Virus record (IMG/VR): IMGVR_UViG_3300009183_002768 | Span: 1 to 33,027 of that record | Reading direction: 5' to 3' (one strand) | Origin: a virus | DNA: 33,027 nt | In this document: one piece after another, positions 21,681 to 29,924 of the stretch | How positions within the stretch are numbered: position 1 is the stretch's first letter | Layout of the letters: every line of letters begins with the position of its first letter | The notes under the pieces: model-generated | What the model saw: only the letters and a program-made list of their open reading frames with translations | The model's database searches: none | Told to the model about the DNA's origin: nothing | Translations under genes and position numbers: made by a program

Positions 21681-22412
21681 ATGCACATGAGTCAAGGTGG
21701 GTTGGATAACCTACTCAAGAAGTTTGAGGGCTGTAAGCTGAAGGCGTACCGTTGCCCAGCTAATGTTTGCACCATCGGCTACGGCCACACCTCAGCCGCT
21801 GGCGCTCCCGAGGTTACAGATGGTCTGACCATCACACAGGCACGCGCTGAGGAGATACTGAAGGTTGATATACTAAAGTATGAGAGGGCCGTCGAGAATT
21901 TGGTTAAGGTTGAACTAACTCAGAACCAATTCGACGTTCTTGTTGATTTTGCTTACAACGCTGGTGTTGGTAGCCTGAAGTCGTCTACCCTACTTAAGAA
22001 GGTAAACGCTCGTAAGCTCGATGACGTTCCAGCAGAGCTGATGAAGTGGACCAAGGGCGGTGGAAAAGTTCTTCCCGGACTGGTGCGTAGGCGTCAAGCA
22101 GCGGTTGTGTGGTGGAATGCAGATGAAGATCAACCGGATGACCATCAAGACCACCGTGCAGAACCTGATGCTCCACCGCAAAGAACTATGGCGGACAGTA
22201 AGCAAGGTAACGCGGCGGCACTTACGGCTGGCCTCGGAATTTTGGGTGGAGCTAAGGAGATCGCTGCGCAGGCGCAGGAAGCGTCTGACGTGGCAAATCA
22301 GTTCTCTGGCCTACTCAGCAACCCAAACTTCCTTACGATGGTGGCTATCGTTGGGCTTGGTGGTGCCATCTGGTTTTGGCGCAAAAAGAACATGGAGGAG
22401 CATGGTGTTTAG
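21681..22412 (+). CDS. endolysin, GH24 lysozyme with C-terminal membrane segment
   Basis: Start at 21681 after ATAGGAGTTACGCC; the frame is open 24 codons further inside the previous gene, without a ribosome site. Residues 10-145 are a T4-type lysozyme that cleaves peptidoglycan: E16, C25 and T31 fit the E-8aa-C-5aa-T catalytic pattern, followed by GYGHT, by QNQFDVLVDFAYNAGVG at 81-97 and by LPGLVRRRQA. After an acidic, His/Pro-rich linker (148-168) comes an Ala/Gly-rich helix and a transmembrane segment at about 217-233 ending in WRKKNMEE. A C-terminal anchor is unusual; N-terminal SAR signals are the usual variant. ATG 22188 could start a separate 74-residue C-terminal product. Confidence 0.9.
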   Translation: MHMSQGGLDNLLKKFEGCKLKAYRCPANVCTIGYGHTSAAGAPEVTDGLTITQARAEEILKVDILKYERAVENLVKVELTQNQFDVLVDFAYNAGVGSLKSSTLLKKVNARKLDDVPAELMKWTKGGGKVLPGLVRRRQAAVVWWNADEDQPDDHQDHRAEPDAPPQRTMADSKQGNAAALTAGLGILGGAKEIAAQAQEASDVANQFSGLLSNPNFLTMVAIVGLGGAIWFWRKKNMEEHGV

Positions 22413-22635
22413 TCTTCTGCTCACACCATTTGGTCGCGCCGCCGCCATTGTCTTTGTTCTCACGCTAGTATTTGGCGGACTTTATGTTAAGATTAGGTCT
22501 GACGCGATTGCCGAGGTTCAGGCTAAGGCGACGGCTGATGCTCTAGGGAGAGTTCAGGATGCGGTTAGGGCTGGCGATAGCGTTGACACTTCTTCTAGCG
22601 GGTTGCTCAAGAATGACGGGCACCGCCGAGACTAA
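22402..22635 (+). CDS. inner-membrane spanin (Rz-like, 77 aa)
   Basis: Start at ATG 22402, overlapping the end of the endolysin, with GGAGGAG upstream. An N-terminal signal-anchor helix covers about residues 7-28 (LTPFGRAAAIVFVLTLVFGG), followed by a short charged periplasmic helix (ADALGRVQDAVRAGDSVDTS) and the end DDG/NDGHRRD type seen in short i-spanins. With the lipoprotein encoded within its 3' part it forms the complex that fuses inner and outer membranes in the last lysis step. This implies a Gram-negative host. Confidence 0.8.
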   Translation: MVFSLLLTPFGRAAAIVFVLTLVFGGLYVKIRSDAIAEVQAKATADALGRVQDAVRAGDSVDTSSSGLLKNDGHRRD

Positions 22636-22756
22636 CCTTTCTGCGTGTACGGTTTGGAGGGACATCTCTTGGTCTACCAAAGATAGCCCTCAGACAATAA
22701 CGGAAGTAAAAGTTAACAATGCCCGTAGAGAGGGTTTCTGTAGAGGAGAACGGTAA
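22559..22756 (+). CDS. outer-membrane spanin lipoprotein (Rz1-like, 65 aa)
   Basis: The gene starts inside the i-spanin gene in another frame, with AGGGAGAG upstream, and extends beyond it. The product has a lipoprotein signal with lipobox LLAGC (Cys16), so the mature part is anchored to the outer membrane, and it ends with VNNARREGFCRG, a pattern usual for small o-spanins. The overlapping arrangement of the two frames is the known layout for spanin pairs. Confidence 0.82.
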   Translation: MRLGLAIALTLLLAGCSRMTGTAETNLSACTVWRDISWSTKDSPQTITEVKVNNARREGFCRGER

Positions 22757-22956
22757 TGGCTAAAGGTAAGATGCCTTTCGGCGGCAAGATGGCGACCCCC
22801 TTCGGCGGTAAGGAGAAGGGTAAAGAAGAGAAGATGGAAAAGAAGATGGGCAAGAAAGCCTATATGGCTGGAGAAGCCAAGGAAAAGAAGATGGGCGTCA
22901 CCAAGATGGGCGCTTATAAGTCCGGCGGAATGGTTAAAGGCCGGAAGGGCTGCTAA
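22756..22956 (+). CDS. small Lys/Gly-rich protein with C-terminal SGGMV motif (66 aa)
   Basis: ATG shares its A with the previous stop; GTAGAGGAGAACGGTA precedes it. The product is extremely basic (KKMGKKAYMAGEAKEKKMGV) and ends in AYKSGGMVKGRKGC. Similar Lys/Gly-rich proteins with an SGGMV- or NGGMV-type end are frequent in aquatic phages near structural genes. It may bind DNA or be packaged, but no function is known to me. Confidence 0.65.
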   Translation: MAKGKMPFGGKMATPFGGKEKGKEEKMEKKMGKKAYMAGEAKEKKMGVTKMGAYKSGGMVKGRKGC

Positions 22957-23138
22957 TGGCCAAGAACTGGATCAAAGACGCTATCGGTAAACCCGGTCAA
23001 CTCCACAAGGATCTTGGCGTCCCGAAGGGTCAGAAGATCCCCAAAGCGCAGCTCACTACTGCGGCAAAGAAACCCGGCAAGGTGGGCCAACGCGCTCGCC
23101 TCGCCATTACTCTTGGCAAGATGCGTAAGGGCAAATAG
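22956..23138 (+). CDS. small basic protein (60 aa)
   Basis: Coupled to the previous gene by TAATG. The sequence (MAKNWIKDAIGKPGQLHKDL, then PKAQLTTAAKKPGKVGQRAR) is a conserved phage family I have seen repeatedly in environmental podo- and myoviruses, usually in rows with other short basic proteins. A nucleic-acid-binding or virion-packaged role is suggested by charge. Function unknown. Confidence 0.68.
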   Translation: MAKNWIKDAIGKPGQLHKDLGVPKGQKIPKAQLTTAAKKPGKVGQRARLAITLGKMRKGK

Positions 23139-23139
23139 C

Positions 23140-23394
23140 ATGGCTAAGTCCCCAGCATGGCAACGCAAGGAGGGCAAGAACCCTGAGGGTGGCCTAAATG
23201 CAAAAGGCCGTGCTGCGTACAACAAGGCTAACCCCGGTAAGCCCGGCCTCAAGGCTCCTCAGCCAGAAGGTGGTTCTCGTCGTGATAGCTTTTGTGCGAG
23301 GATGAAGGGTATGAAGAAAAAACTTACTTCTGAAAAGACAGCGAGTGATCCAAACTCTCGGATCAACAAATCTCTCCGGGCGTGGAACTGCTAG
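23140..23394 (+). CDS. small basic protein of a conserved phage family (84 aa)
   Basis: Begins at ATG 23140, one base after the preceding stop. The sequence AWQRKEGKNPEGGLNAKGRA, then PEGGSRRDSFCARMKGMKKK and SRINKSLRAWNC belongs to a well conserved family of short phage proteins of unknown function; the invariant look of NPEGGLNAKGR and SFCARM suggests a real role. Basic throughout, with two Cys. It belongs to the small basic cluster between lysis and nozzle genes. Confidence 0.7.
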   Translation: MAKSPAWQRKEGKNPEGGLNAKGRAAYNKANPGKPGLKAPQPEGGSRRDSFCARMKGMKKKLTSEKTASDPNSRINKSLRAWNC

Positions 23395-23395
23395 A

Positions 23396-23581
23396 ATGGC
23401 CAAGCGCGACCCGCTCACTTTCCCCAAGCCACGGTCTTCATTTAGCACGATGGTGAGTGCGCTAAAAGAAAGCACCAAGAAACCATACATTGGTGTTACA
23501 CAAGGCGGCTCAAGCCGGAAGTTCTCAGGTGCGAAACCTGCTGCAACAACTGGCGAGAGACGTACCCAACGAAGTAAGTAG
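23396..23581 (+). CDS. small basic protein (61 aa)
   Basis: The start ATG at 23396 follows the TAG of the previous gene by one base; an earlier in-frame ATG at 23345 lies inside that gene without a ribosome site and is not preferred. The product (MAKRDPLTFPKPRSSFSTMV ... TTGERRTQRSK) is basic and probably poorly structured at both ends. Not recognised. Confidence 0.6.
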   Translation: MAKRDPLTFPKPRSSFSTMVSALKESTKKPYIGVTQGGSSRKFSGAKPAATTGERRTQRSK

Positions 23582-23590
23582 GAGATGAAT

Positions 23591-23758
23591 ATGGCTCGCA
23601 AACCAGCTACCATTATGGAAGACACTCAGTCCACGGAAGTCGTGGTGCAGGAGCAAGTCGTCGAGGAAGTGCGTACCCCGTCCGCTCAGACATTGGCTGA
23701 GATGGAAGCTGGACGTGCTGCTCTGGCTGCCCGCGCCGCTAGTGAAAAAGCTGAGTAA
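23591..23758 (+). CDS. small acidic helical protein (55 aa)
   Basis: TAGGAG at 23579-23584 with a 6-base spacer favours ATG 23591 over ATG 23585. The product (MARKPATIMEDTQSTEVVVQ ... AEMEAGRAALAARAASEKAE) has an acidic, Val/Glu-rich middle and an Ala-rich C-terminal helix. It differs from its basic neighbours in charge and could be their partner. Not recognised; supported by the ribosome site and tight packing between genes. Confidence 0.6.
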   Translation: MARKPATIMEDTQSTEVVVQEQVVEEVRTPSAQTLAEMEAGRAALAARAASEKAE

Positions 23759-23763
23759 AAAAT

Positions 23764-25488
23764 ATGGTCGCAATCAAGCTCAACGCATTTGGTGGAACTA
23801 TCCCAACAACTGATGATCGGTTGCTGCCGGATAACATGGCTGCATCTGCGTCAAATGCTTGGCTGCACTCTGGATTACTTGAAGGTTATCGTTCTGAAAA
23901 ACTACTGCATACATGCGTTTCGGCAGCGACGAAGCGCGTGTATCGCATACCAAAGAACTATGTTGACCAAGAACATATGATCGATAGCTACTGGCTTGAG
24001 TTTCCGTACAAGAATGTAGATATTATCCATACCCCTACTGCTAATGATAGCTACGAACGATATTATTGGGCTGGGGATGAGACTGTTCCAAAATACAATA
24101 CGTTTGCGCGCATCGCTGCCGGAAGCTCAGCGTTTATCCTCGGCGTCCCTGCTCCTTCTGTAGCACCGGGTGTGACACATACTGGCGGAACTGGGTCTAC
24201 GGTTAGTCGTTCCTACGTCTATACTTGGGTGACGGCATATGGCGAAGAAGGCCCTCCAAGCCCGCCGACTGTCTATTCCGCACATATTAACGCATCGTGG
24301 AACATCGTGCTGACGGCACCAACGGGTGCTGATACGACAAACCGTAACCTCACAAAGGTTCGCATCTACCGGACCATCACATCATCTGCCGGTGTAGCCA
24401 CGTACTTTCTTGTTACTGAACAGGATATTACGGACACTACGTACTCAGATACGCAGTTGGACTCCGCCATCTCCGGTAATGGTCAGCTTGAGAGTACTAC
24501 TTGGACTGCACCACCTTCTGATATGAAGGGCATGGCGTCGATGGCCAACGGTATGGTTATCGGCTTTCGAGATAACGAAATCTTGTATGCAGAGCCGTAT
24601 CGGCCCCATGCGTGGCCGGTCATGTACTCCCTCTCGGTTGACTTCGAGATCGTTGGTATCGGAGTGATTGGGCAGACGGCTGTCATCTGCACACAGGCGG
24701 CTACCTATGCTGCTACTGGTATCAACCCATCTAGCGTTACGCTCTCTAAGATTTCCACGAGAGATGCTTGCCTATCTCGTGGCGGAATTGTCTCTACGCC
24801 AGACGGCGTATTCTATCCCACATCGCGCGGCTTAGCACTTGCCGCTGCTGGTCAGGTAGTCAACGTAACTGAGAAATTATTTAGCAAAGATAACTGGTTG
24901 GATCAGTTCAATGTTCCGCAATTGCGCGCTGCTAGACTTGGATCGTCATATTATACTTTTGGATCAATATCTGTTGGGGCATTTCAAGAAGATACTTTCC
25001 AACCAACTGCGTTTGAGTTTAACGACTATACTGGGGCAACGACTGGTGGCGCTATAGAACCAACTGATGCTCGGCTCGCGTTCATGCCATTGAGCGTAGA
25101 CTACCCAGTCATGAATATCTACAACGATCCATGGACCAACGAAGTTCTGGTGCTTCGTGATGGCAAGGTCTACTGGGTTGATGTTGCTGGTGATGAACTA
25201 CGTAAGGAATATACATGGCGTTCAAAGCGGTTTCAGCCCACGCTTAAAAAGAACTTGGAAGCTATGAAGGTATATTTTGACAACCCTGAGGGGCTCACAA
25301 GCCTTGGGACAATCAAGATATATGCTGATGGTAGGCTTGCAGCAACAAAGACAATTCTAGCTTCTGGCCAGTTGATGCGTCTACCATCTGGGTTTAAGGC
25401 TGACTTCTGGCAGCTTGAAATTACCTCTCGGGTAAGCATCAGCTCTGTGCAAGTAGCTACTTCGGCGAAGGAACTTGCCGGTGTCTAG
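23764..25488 (+). CDS. tail nozzle-like beta-propeller protein (574 aa, putative)
   Basis: A beta-rich protein with a typical opening (AIKLNAFGGTIPTTDDRLLP DNMA). Residues about 145-245 resemble a fibronectin-III-like insert (SYVYTWVTAYGEEGPPSPPT; NLTKVRIYRTITS). The segment MASMANGMVIGFRDNEILYA followed by EPYRPHAWP and later DACLSRGGIVSTPDGVFYPT look like propeller blades in proteins annotated as nozzle or stabilisation proteins of podoviruses (T7 gp12 or P22 gp10 types). Its position ahead of the internal virion proteins is that of T7 gp12. The end of the tail tube is where such a protein would sit. Assignment by pattern and order. Confidence 0.62.
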   Translation: MVAIKLNAFGGTIPTTDDRLLPDNMAASASNAWLHSGLLEGYRSEKLLHTCVSAATKRVYRIPKNYVDQEHMIDSYWLEFPYKNVDIIHTPTANDSYERYYWAGDETVPKYNTFARIAAGSSAFILGVPAPSVAPGVTHTGGTGSTVSRSYVYTWVTAYGEEGPPSPPTVYSAHINASWNIVLTAPTGADTTNRNLTKVRIYRTITSSAGVATYFLVTEQDITDTTYSDTQLDSAISGNGQLESTTWTAPPSDMKGMASMANGMVIGFRDNEILYAEPYRPHAWPVMYSLSVDFEIVGIGVIGQTAVICTQAATYAATGINPSSVTLSKISTRDACLSRGGIVSTPDGVFYPTSRGLALAAAGQVVNVTEKLFSKDNWLDQFNVPQLRAARLGSSYYTFGSISVGAFQEDTFQPTAFEFNDYTGATTGGAIEPTDARLAFMPLSVDYPVMNIYNDPWTNEVLVLRDGKVYWVDVAGDELRKEYTWRSKRFQPTLKKNLEAMKVYFDNPEGLTSLGTIKIYADGRLAATKTILASGQLMRLPSGFKADFWQLEITSRVSISSVQVATSAKELAGV

Positions 25489-25729
25489 GGTTTTTCCGTC
25501 TATCCCTGATCCGCAATCTAGCATTGATAGCCTCTATGCAGTCGTGCGCGTGATGAAGCAGACTATTGAGTTATTGGCTGGACAGACTGGATCGGTCGCT
25601 GCCGCTAGGGTCTTTGTTCAGTCATCCACTCCATCCCCATTAGCCTCTGGCGATCTGTGGATTGACACTGCGCGTAATAACAAACTGTTAGCGTGGGATG
25701 GGATAGACTGGCGAGTGGTGACGGTCTGA
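25481..25729 (+). CDS. small phage protein (82 aa)
   Basis: GTG start at 25481, overlapping the end of the nozzle-like gene, with AAGGAA seven bases upstream. Residues 1-40 form a helix (IDSLYAVVRVMKQTIELLAG); the C-terminus contains SGDLWIDTARNNKLLAWDGI, a short beta motif often found in fibre and structural proteins where it forms trimer contacts. Probably a virion component attached to the tail. The 78 bp behind it (25730-25807) hold no gene and no clear terminator. Confidence 0.6.
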   Translation: MSRVFPSIPDPQSSIDSLYAVVRVMKQTIELLAGQTGSVAAARVFVQSSTPSPLASGDLWIDTARNNKLLAWDGIDWRVVTV

Positions 25730-25807
25730 CGTATTTTAGCTTTATCAGTCATCAAGTTTAGTCTAGAGTTACAATTCAACGGTAGGTGCTGGGTCTGGAG
25801 GCGTTTC

Positions 25808-26281
25808 GTGCAGTATAAGATTAGCCTTGAGCGTGGCGATCTAAACTACGAAGAGCTTGAGCCACTGTACCGCCGTCACTATGCGGAAATGAAAGTCCGC
25901 CTAGAGAAAGATGGTTTTGTAGTTAGCGACTACAAACCAAGGCTGAACGTGTACTTTCCAGCATTTGAGGGCGGGTGGCTCCTTAATTTTGTAGCGCGTA
26001 CTGAGTCAGGTGAAGCGGTTGGATACGCTAATGTCTATCTAACTAACGATATGCACAACGGTGATCTGATCGCTTCAGAAGACTTAATATACGTTTTACC
26101 AGAACATCGTAACGGACTAGGTATCAAAATCGTGAAGTTTGCGCTTGAAGAACTTCGTATGAGAAAAGTGAAGCGCGTTGACGTGAACCCGGTAACGGAT
26201 CTTCGAGTTGCCAAGATATGGCGCAGGATGGGGTTTCGTGATGTCGCTGTCCGTATGACCTACGAGTTTAAGGAGAACTAA
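25808..26281 (+). CDS. GNAT-fold acetyltransferase-like protein (157 aa)
   Basis: GTG start with CTGGAGGCG upstream. The acetyl-CoA pyrophosphate loop is visible as R101-N-G-L-G105 in YVLPEHRNGLGIKIVKFALE, preceded by the usual strand (ASEDLIYV) and followed by helix, strand and the typical late WRRMGFRDVAVRMTYEF. The substrate is not predictable. Among T7-like phages gp13 lies at this place, between nozzle and gp14, and I recall it as having the same fold family, so this protein may have a virion-assembly role rather than a metabolic one. The next start follows the stop by one base. Confidence 0.8.
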   Translation: MQYKISLERGDLNYEELEPLYRRHYAEMKVRLEKDGFVVSDYKPRLNVYFPAFEGGWLLNFVARTESGEAVGYANVYLTNDMHNGDLIASEDLIYVLPEHRNGLGIKIVKFALEELRMRKVKRVDVNPVTDLRVAKIWRRMGFRDVAVRMTYEFKEN

Positions 26282-26282
26282 G

Positions 26283-27368
26283 ATGTGCAGCTCGTCTCCT
26301 CCGCCTCCCCCGGATTACACTCCTATTGCTAACGCCTCGAAAGAGGCGGCTGAGATTTCTGCTGGAGTTGCCAAGGAGCAGCTTGCTTGGGCCAAGGAGC
26401 AGTATGCCAGCGATAAGGCGATTACCGATAAGGTTGTTAACAAGTTCCTTGAAATACAGGATACTAATGCAACGACTGCCGCTGCTGACCGTGCTCGTTA
26501 CGAAAAGATTTATCAGCCGCTTGAAGATCAGCTTGCCAAGGAGGCGCAAGATTACGCATCTCCTGAACGTCTAGCTGCCGAGGAGGGTCGAGCACAGGCT
26601 ACGGTTGCTCAGCAATTTGAGCAGGCTCGTGATGCTTCGCTCCGGCAGCTTGAGGGGTTTGGTGTCGACCCTACCAGTACTCGCGCCGCTGCGCTTGATA
26701 TTGGTGTTCGTGCTCAGGAGGCCGCATCTAAAGCAGCGGCTGGTAATCAGGCGCGTCTAGCCGCAGAGAATACGGGTCGGGCTCTTCGCTCTGAGTCCAT
26801 TAACGTCGGTAAGGGTTATCCCGCTCAGATTGCTGGACAGTATGGTACAGCCGTTCAGGGAGGTGCCGGTGCTGAGAATGCAGCACTAGCCCAGACTGCT
26901 TCTGGCGCTCAGACTATGGGTACTGGTGCCCAGTACATGGGGCTCCAAAATCAATCCCTTAGTGCTTGGTCCGGTGCACTGACAGGGCAAAGTAATGCCA
27001 ACATGGCTGGGTATCAGAACAATAGCGGGATGTGGGGCACGGCGCTTGGTCTTGCTGGCAGTGCAGCCATTAAGTTCTTGGCCGATGGTGGCATGGCTGA
27101 CAATATGACCACCGGAGGGGATGTACCTACTGATGCTTCCCCTACTGGAGGAGGGGCCATTGATGACGTGCCTGCACGCCTCACGGCTGGTGAGTTTGTT
27201 GTGCCCAAGGACGTAGCATCTTGGAAGGGCGAGGAGTATTTTCAGAAGCTCATTGACCAGTCCCGCAAGGCCAAAGAGGGAGCATCAGCTCAACCTGCGG
27301 TTGGTTACGCCCCTGCACAGAACCCCACATTCGTCTCGCGCCCCTCTGGCGCCCTACCGCTGAGGTAA
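26283..27368 (+). CDS. internal virion protein, T7 gp14-like by position (361 aa)
   Basis: Starts one base after the GNAT stop with AAGGAGAACTAAG upstream. The N-terminus is MCSSSPPPPPDYTP; residues 15-170 are a long Ala/Glu/Gln helical region, like the ejection proteins that line the podovirus capsid core. Residues about 245-265 are Gly/Ala-rich and mildly hydrophobic. Residues 290-330 contain GGGAIDDVPARLTAGEFVVP and KDVASWKGEEYFQKLIDQSR, a short domain I have seen at the ends of internal or tape-measure-like proteins in many environmental phages. Probably ejected with DNA into the envelope. Confidence 0.65.
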   Translation: MCSSSPPPPPDYTPIANASKEAAEISAGVAKEQLAWAKEQYASDKAITDKVVNKFLEIQDTNATTAAADRARYEKIYQPLEDQLAKEAQDYASPERLAAEEGRAQATVAQQFEQARDASLRQLEGFGVDPTSTRAAALDIGVRAQEAASKAAAGNQARLAAENTGRALRSESINVGKGYPAQIAGQYGTAVQGGAGAENAALAQTASGAQTMGTGAQYMGLQNQSLSAWSGALTGQSNANMAGYQNNSGMWGTALGLAGSAAIKFLADGGMADNMTTGGDVPTDASPTGGGAIDDVPARLTAGEFVVPKDVASWKGEEYFQKLIDQSRKAKEGASAQPAVGYAPAQNPTFVSRPSGALPLR

Positions 27369-27371
27369 ACT

Positions 27372-29924
27372 ATGGCTTACGCTCCTCGTCGCCGCCAAAG
27401 CGGTCTTGGTAAGGAAGTTCAAGCATTCAGCACTGCGTTTGCGCAGGGTATGAAGCTGTTTTCGGATGATGACCGTGGTGGCCGGGGGCGTTCTCGCGAC
27501 CCCTATTCTGATGAGAACATCGCAAAGCGCGACGAGCGCCTTGGTAGCACGAGCGCGCTCGGTAAGTTCTTTGGTATGGGAGAAGGCCAGCTCACTGGGT
27601 TTGATCGTGGCCGCGCTGCTATCGAAGAAAAGATGCGCATTGCTGCTGAGCGTGGGGATGCTAGTACGTATGAAAAGTATGCCAAGGAGCGTGTCCTCCT
27701 AGAGCAGCAGGCAAAAAATCCGGCGGTTGGAGAGACATACAAACAACCCCCACTAGAGAACCGTTCCATTCCACCATCCGAGACAGATGCTTCCATGCCA
27801 CCGCCTCGTCTCGGACCCGGCGCGGCTCTGGATGTTCGCGGTCAGGATACCGTCGCATCTGGTGGTGGCGAGAACGATCTCGTTACTTACAACGATCCGA
27901 CTGGTGGCAGTGCGGACTGGAGCAATATGTTCTCTGGAGAGAGTAGCATCTTCTCCGCCCGTGGCGGCATGGTGCCGATGCTACACGCAGCGCGTGGTAT
28001 GTCCGTGCCGTCTCGTACTGGTGACACTTACCAGTATGGGTATGTTGAAGACCCCAACGATGAGGGGTTTGGGGCGGTTCAAGGGCCTGAAAATGCCCCA
28101 CGCGCCCCTGCTGACGGCCCCGCTATTGAAGACGATGAGCGTGGAGACCGTACCGCAAACCTTGGACTTTCAAGAGACCCAGAAGAGCTTGCTTCCGCTG
28201 CGGCTCCCGCCATTGCCGCCGGTATGGAGCGCATTCAAGCGGAGCTTAAACCTGCTGGTGCAATCTCTGCCCAAGACCCCGCCTACCAAGAGAAACTTCA
28301 GAAGTTTGCTCGTGGTGAGGGCCGCATGAGCGACGAAGAAATCCGCCAGATGGACGCGACTATTGATCCAGACGGCACGATGTCTCCCGGCTCCCGCTCT
28401 GCTGCTCGCGTTGCCGCCATCTACAAATTCTATCAAGATAAGGGTGATCCGCAGACCGCGCAGGATATGGCTGCGCGTATCGTTCTTTACGATAAGTTTG
28501 CGTCTCAGACCCGTGGTGCAATGGCGCTTCAGGCGTTCAAGGACGGTGACACCGAGAGCGGCGTGAAGCTGCTTGAAGACGCCTACAACAACAACATGCC
28601 GGACGGTAAGACCCTCAAGACAAAAATCAACAACGACGGTACTGTTGACTTTCAAATTGGCTGGGACAAGCTGACCGGGTTCAAGACCTCTCAGGAGGGC
28701 AAGGCGACCCAGCAGGATCTAATTCAGCTCGCCTCCAATACCGCGACAGGTACGGAGCAGATGCAGCGGTTCATGCAGGCTGCCGGATCTTCTAAAAGCG
28801 GTGGTAGGAAGGCTGCTGCTGGCGCGGCGGCTCCCGATAGCAAACCCCTACAATCAGCTATCGATACGTACCGTAAAGCAGAGAGTGCTCTAAACGCACT
28901 ACCGGCTGACGCATCTCCAGAAGAGCGCAAGAAAGCGTTTGACGAAGCGCAGTCGGCATATGATGCAGCGCGTAATGCTGTTCCGGTTGGTAAGGGTAAG
29001 GGCGTCCCTTCGCAAATCTGGGCGCTGACCAATGCTGGCGTAAAGCCCCCTAATGTTCCCGGCGCTGTTCCCGCTCGCGCAGGTGGTGCTACTGGTGGAA
29101 CAAAAGAGGAGCGGGCCGAAGCGGCTGAACAAGCGCAGTTAAGGGGACTTAGGGAGCAGGCGGCGCTTTACCCTGAAACCACTCCAACTGAGTTTCCTGA
29201 TGACCGCGTGAACGCTCTGAGGCGGGATGCACAATCCAACCTCGCAGAGATGGGCGTAGGGCGCGCTGCTCAAAACAAGAAAAGTGCGGCTCTTGAGCCC
29301 GATGCACGCGCTAAGCCTTTGATTGATGCGCTGATTGGTGAGACGCAGGATGATGCAAACGGGAATCCTGTAATTGATCCCAAAACAAAGCAACCCATCC
29401 GCACGGGCGGGTTGCTGAACGAGGAGATCATTACTAAGAGCGGTAAGACCGATGAAGCTTCTAAGCCCCGCCCAATGAGCAGGTCAGAGCAATTTGCCCT
29501 AACAGATATCTTTGCGCGCATTGCCCCCGCTAATAATCAAGTCTCTAACCGGACGCTTGCAGAAACTGTTTACAGAATGGCGTTTGAGCGCAACGGGCCA
29601 AGGCCGCAGGTAGACCCTCGTGATGGGGCCGTAATTTTTGATGGTCGCAAAGTGTTCATCGACAAGCAGTCGATGACCGAAATCGCGGCGCTTCGCCAAG
29701 CTGAAATTGGGCGCACAGCCGGGATGGATACTAAAAAAGTTCGCGCCGAGGGAGTTAAGACACTTGCGTCGGAAGCTGAAGATAAGCGCGTTGCCGAAGA
29801 AGAAGCCAAGAAGAAAAAAAGTTTGCAAGCTCTTCCGGGCGCAAGCGCGGCGCAAGATCGGCTTAGGGCTCTGGAGCAGTTTCAGCTCAACTATGATAGA
29901 TTTTTTGGTGGGAGTGCCCGTTAA
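27372..29924 (+). CDS. internal virion protein, T7 gp15-like by position (850 aa)
   Basis: Starts three bases after the stop of the previous gene. The 850-residue product is charged and mainly helical with long low-complexity Ala/Asp/Glu stretches, like core proteins of the ejectosome. It contains SARGGMVPMLHAARGMSVP near residue 198, where the GGMV core recalls the ends of the small protein at 22756 and the protein at 26283. Residues about 475-490 are Lys/Ala/Gly-rich (KSGGRKAAAGAAA), a likely flexible linker. No lytic transglycosylase or protease motif is visible. The stop overlaps the next ATG by one base. Confidence 0.6.
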   Translation: MAYAPRRRQSGLGKEVQAFSTAFAQGMKLFSDDDRGGRGRSRDPYSDENIAKRDERLGSTSALGKFFGMGEGQLTGFDRGRAAIEEKMRIAAERGDASTYEKYAKERVLLEQQAKNPAVGETYKQPPLENRSIPPSETDASMPPPRLGPGAALDVRGQDTVASGGGENDLVTYNDPTGGSADWSNMFSGESSIFSARGGMVPMLHAARGMSVPSRTGDTYQYGYVEDPNDEGFGAVQGPENAPRAPADGPAIEDDERGDRTANLGLSRDPEELASAAAPAIAAGMERIQAELKPAGAISAQDPAYQEKLQKFARGEGRMSDEEIRQMDATIDPDGTMSPGSRSAARVAAIYKFYQDKGDPQTAQDMAARIVLYDKFASQTRGAMALQAFKDGDTESGVKLLEDAYNNNMPDGKTLKTKINNDGTVDFQIGWDKLTGFKTSQEGKATQQDLIQLASNTATGTEQMQRFMQAAGSSKSGGRKAAAGAAAPDSKPLQSAIDTYRKAESALNALPADASPEERKKAFDEAQSAYDAARNAVPVGKGKGVPSQIWALTNAGVKPPNVPGAVPARAGGATGGTKEERAEAAEQAQLRGLREQAALYPETTPTEFPDDRVNALRRDAQSNLAEMGVGRAAQNKKSAALEPDARAKPLIDALIGETQDDANGNPVIDPKTKQPIRTGGLLNEEIITKSGKTDEASKPRPMSRSEQFALTDIFARIAPANNQVSNRTLAETVYRMAFERNGPRPQVDPRDGAVIFDGRKVFIDKQSMTEIAALRQAEIGRTAGMDTKKVRAEGVKTLASEAEDKRVAEEEAKKKKSLQALPGASAAQDRLRALEQFQLNYDRFFGGSAR

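Noticed and set aside
22756-22956. Lys-rich protein as a histone-like DNA-binding protein
   Set aside because: Only composition supports this; there is no HU/IHF or histone-tail motif, so it is left as hypothetical.
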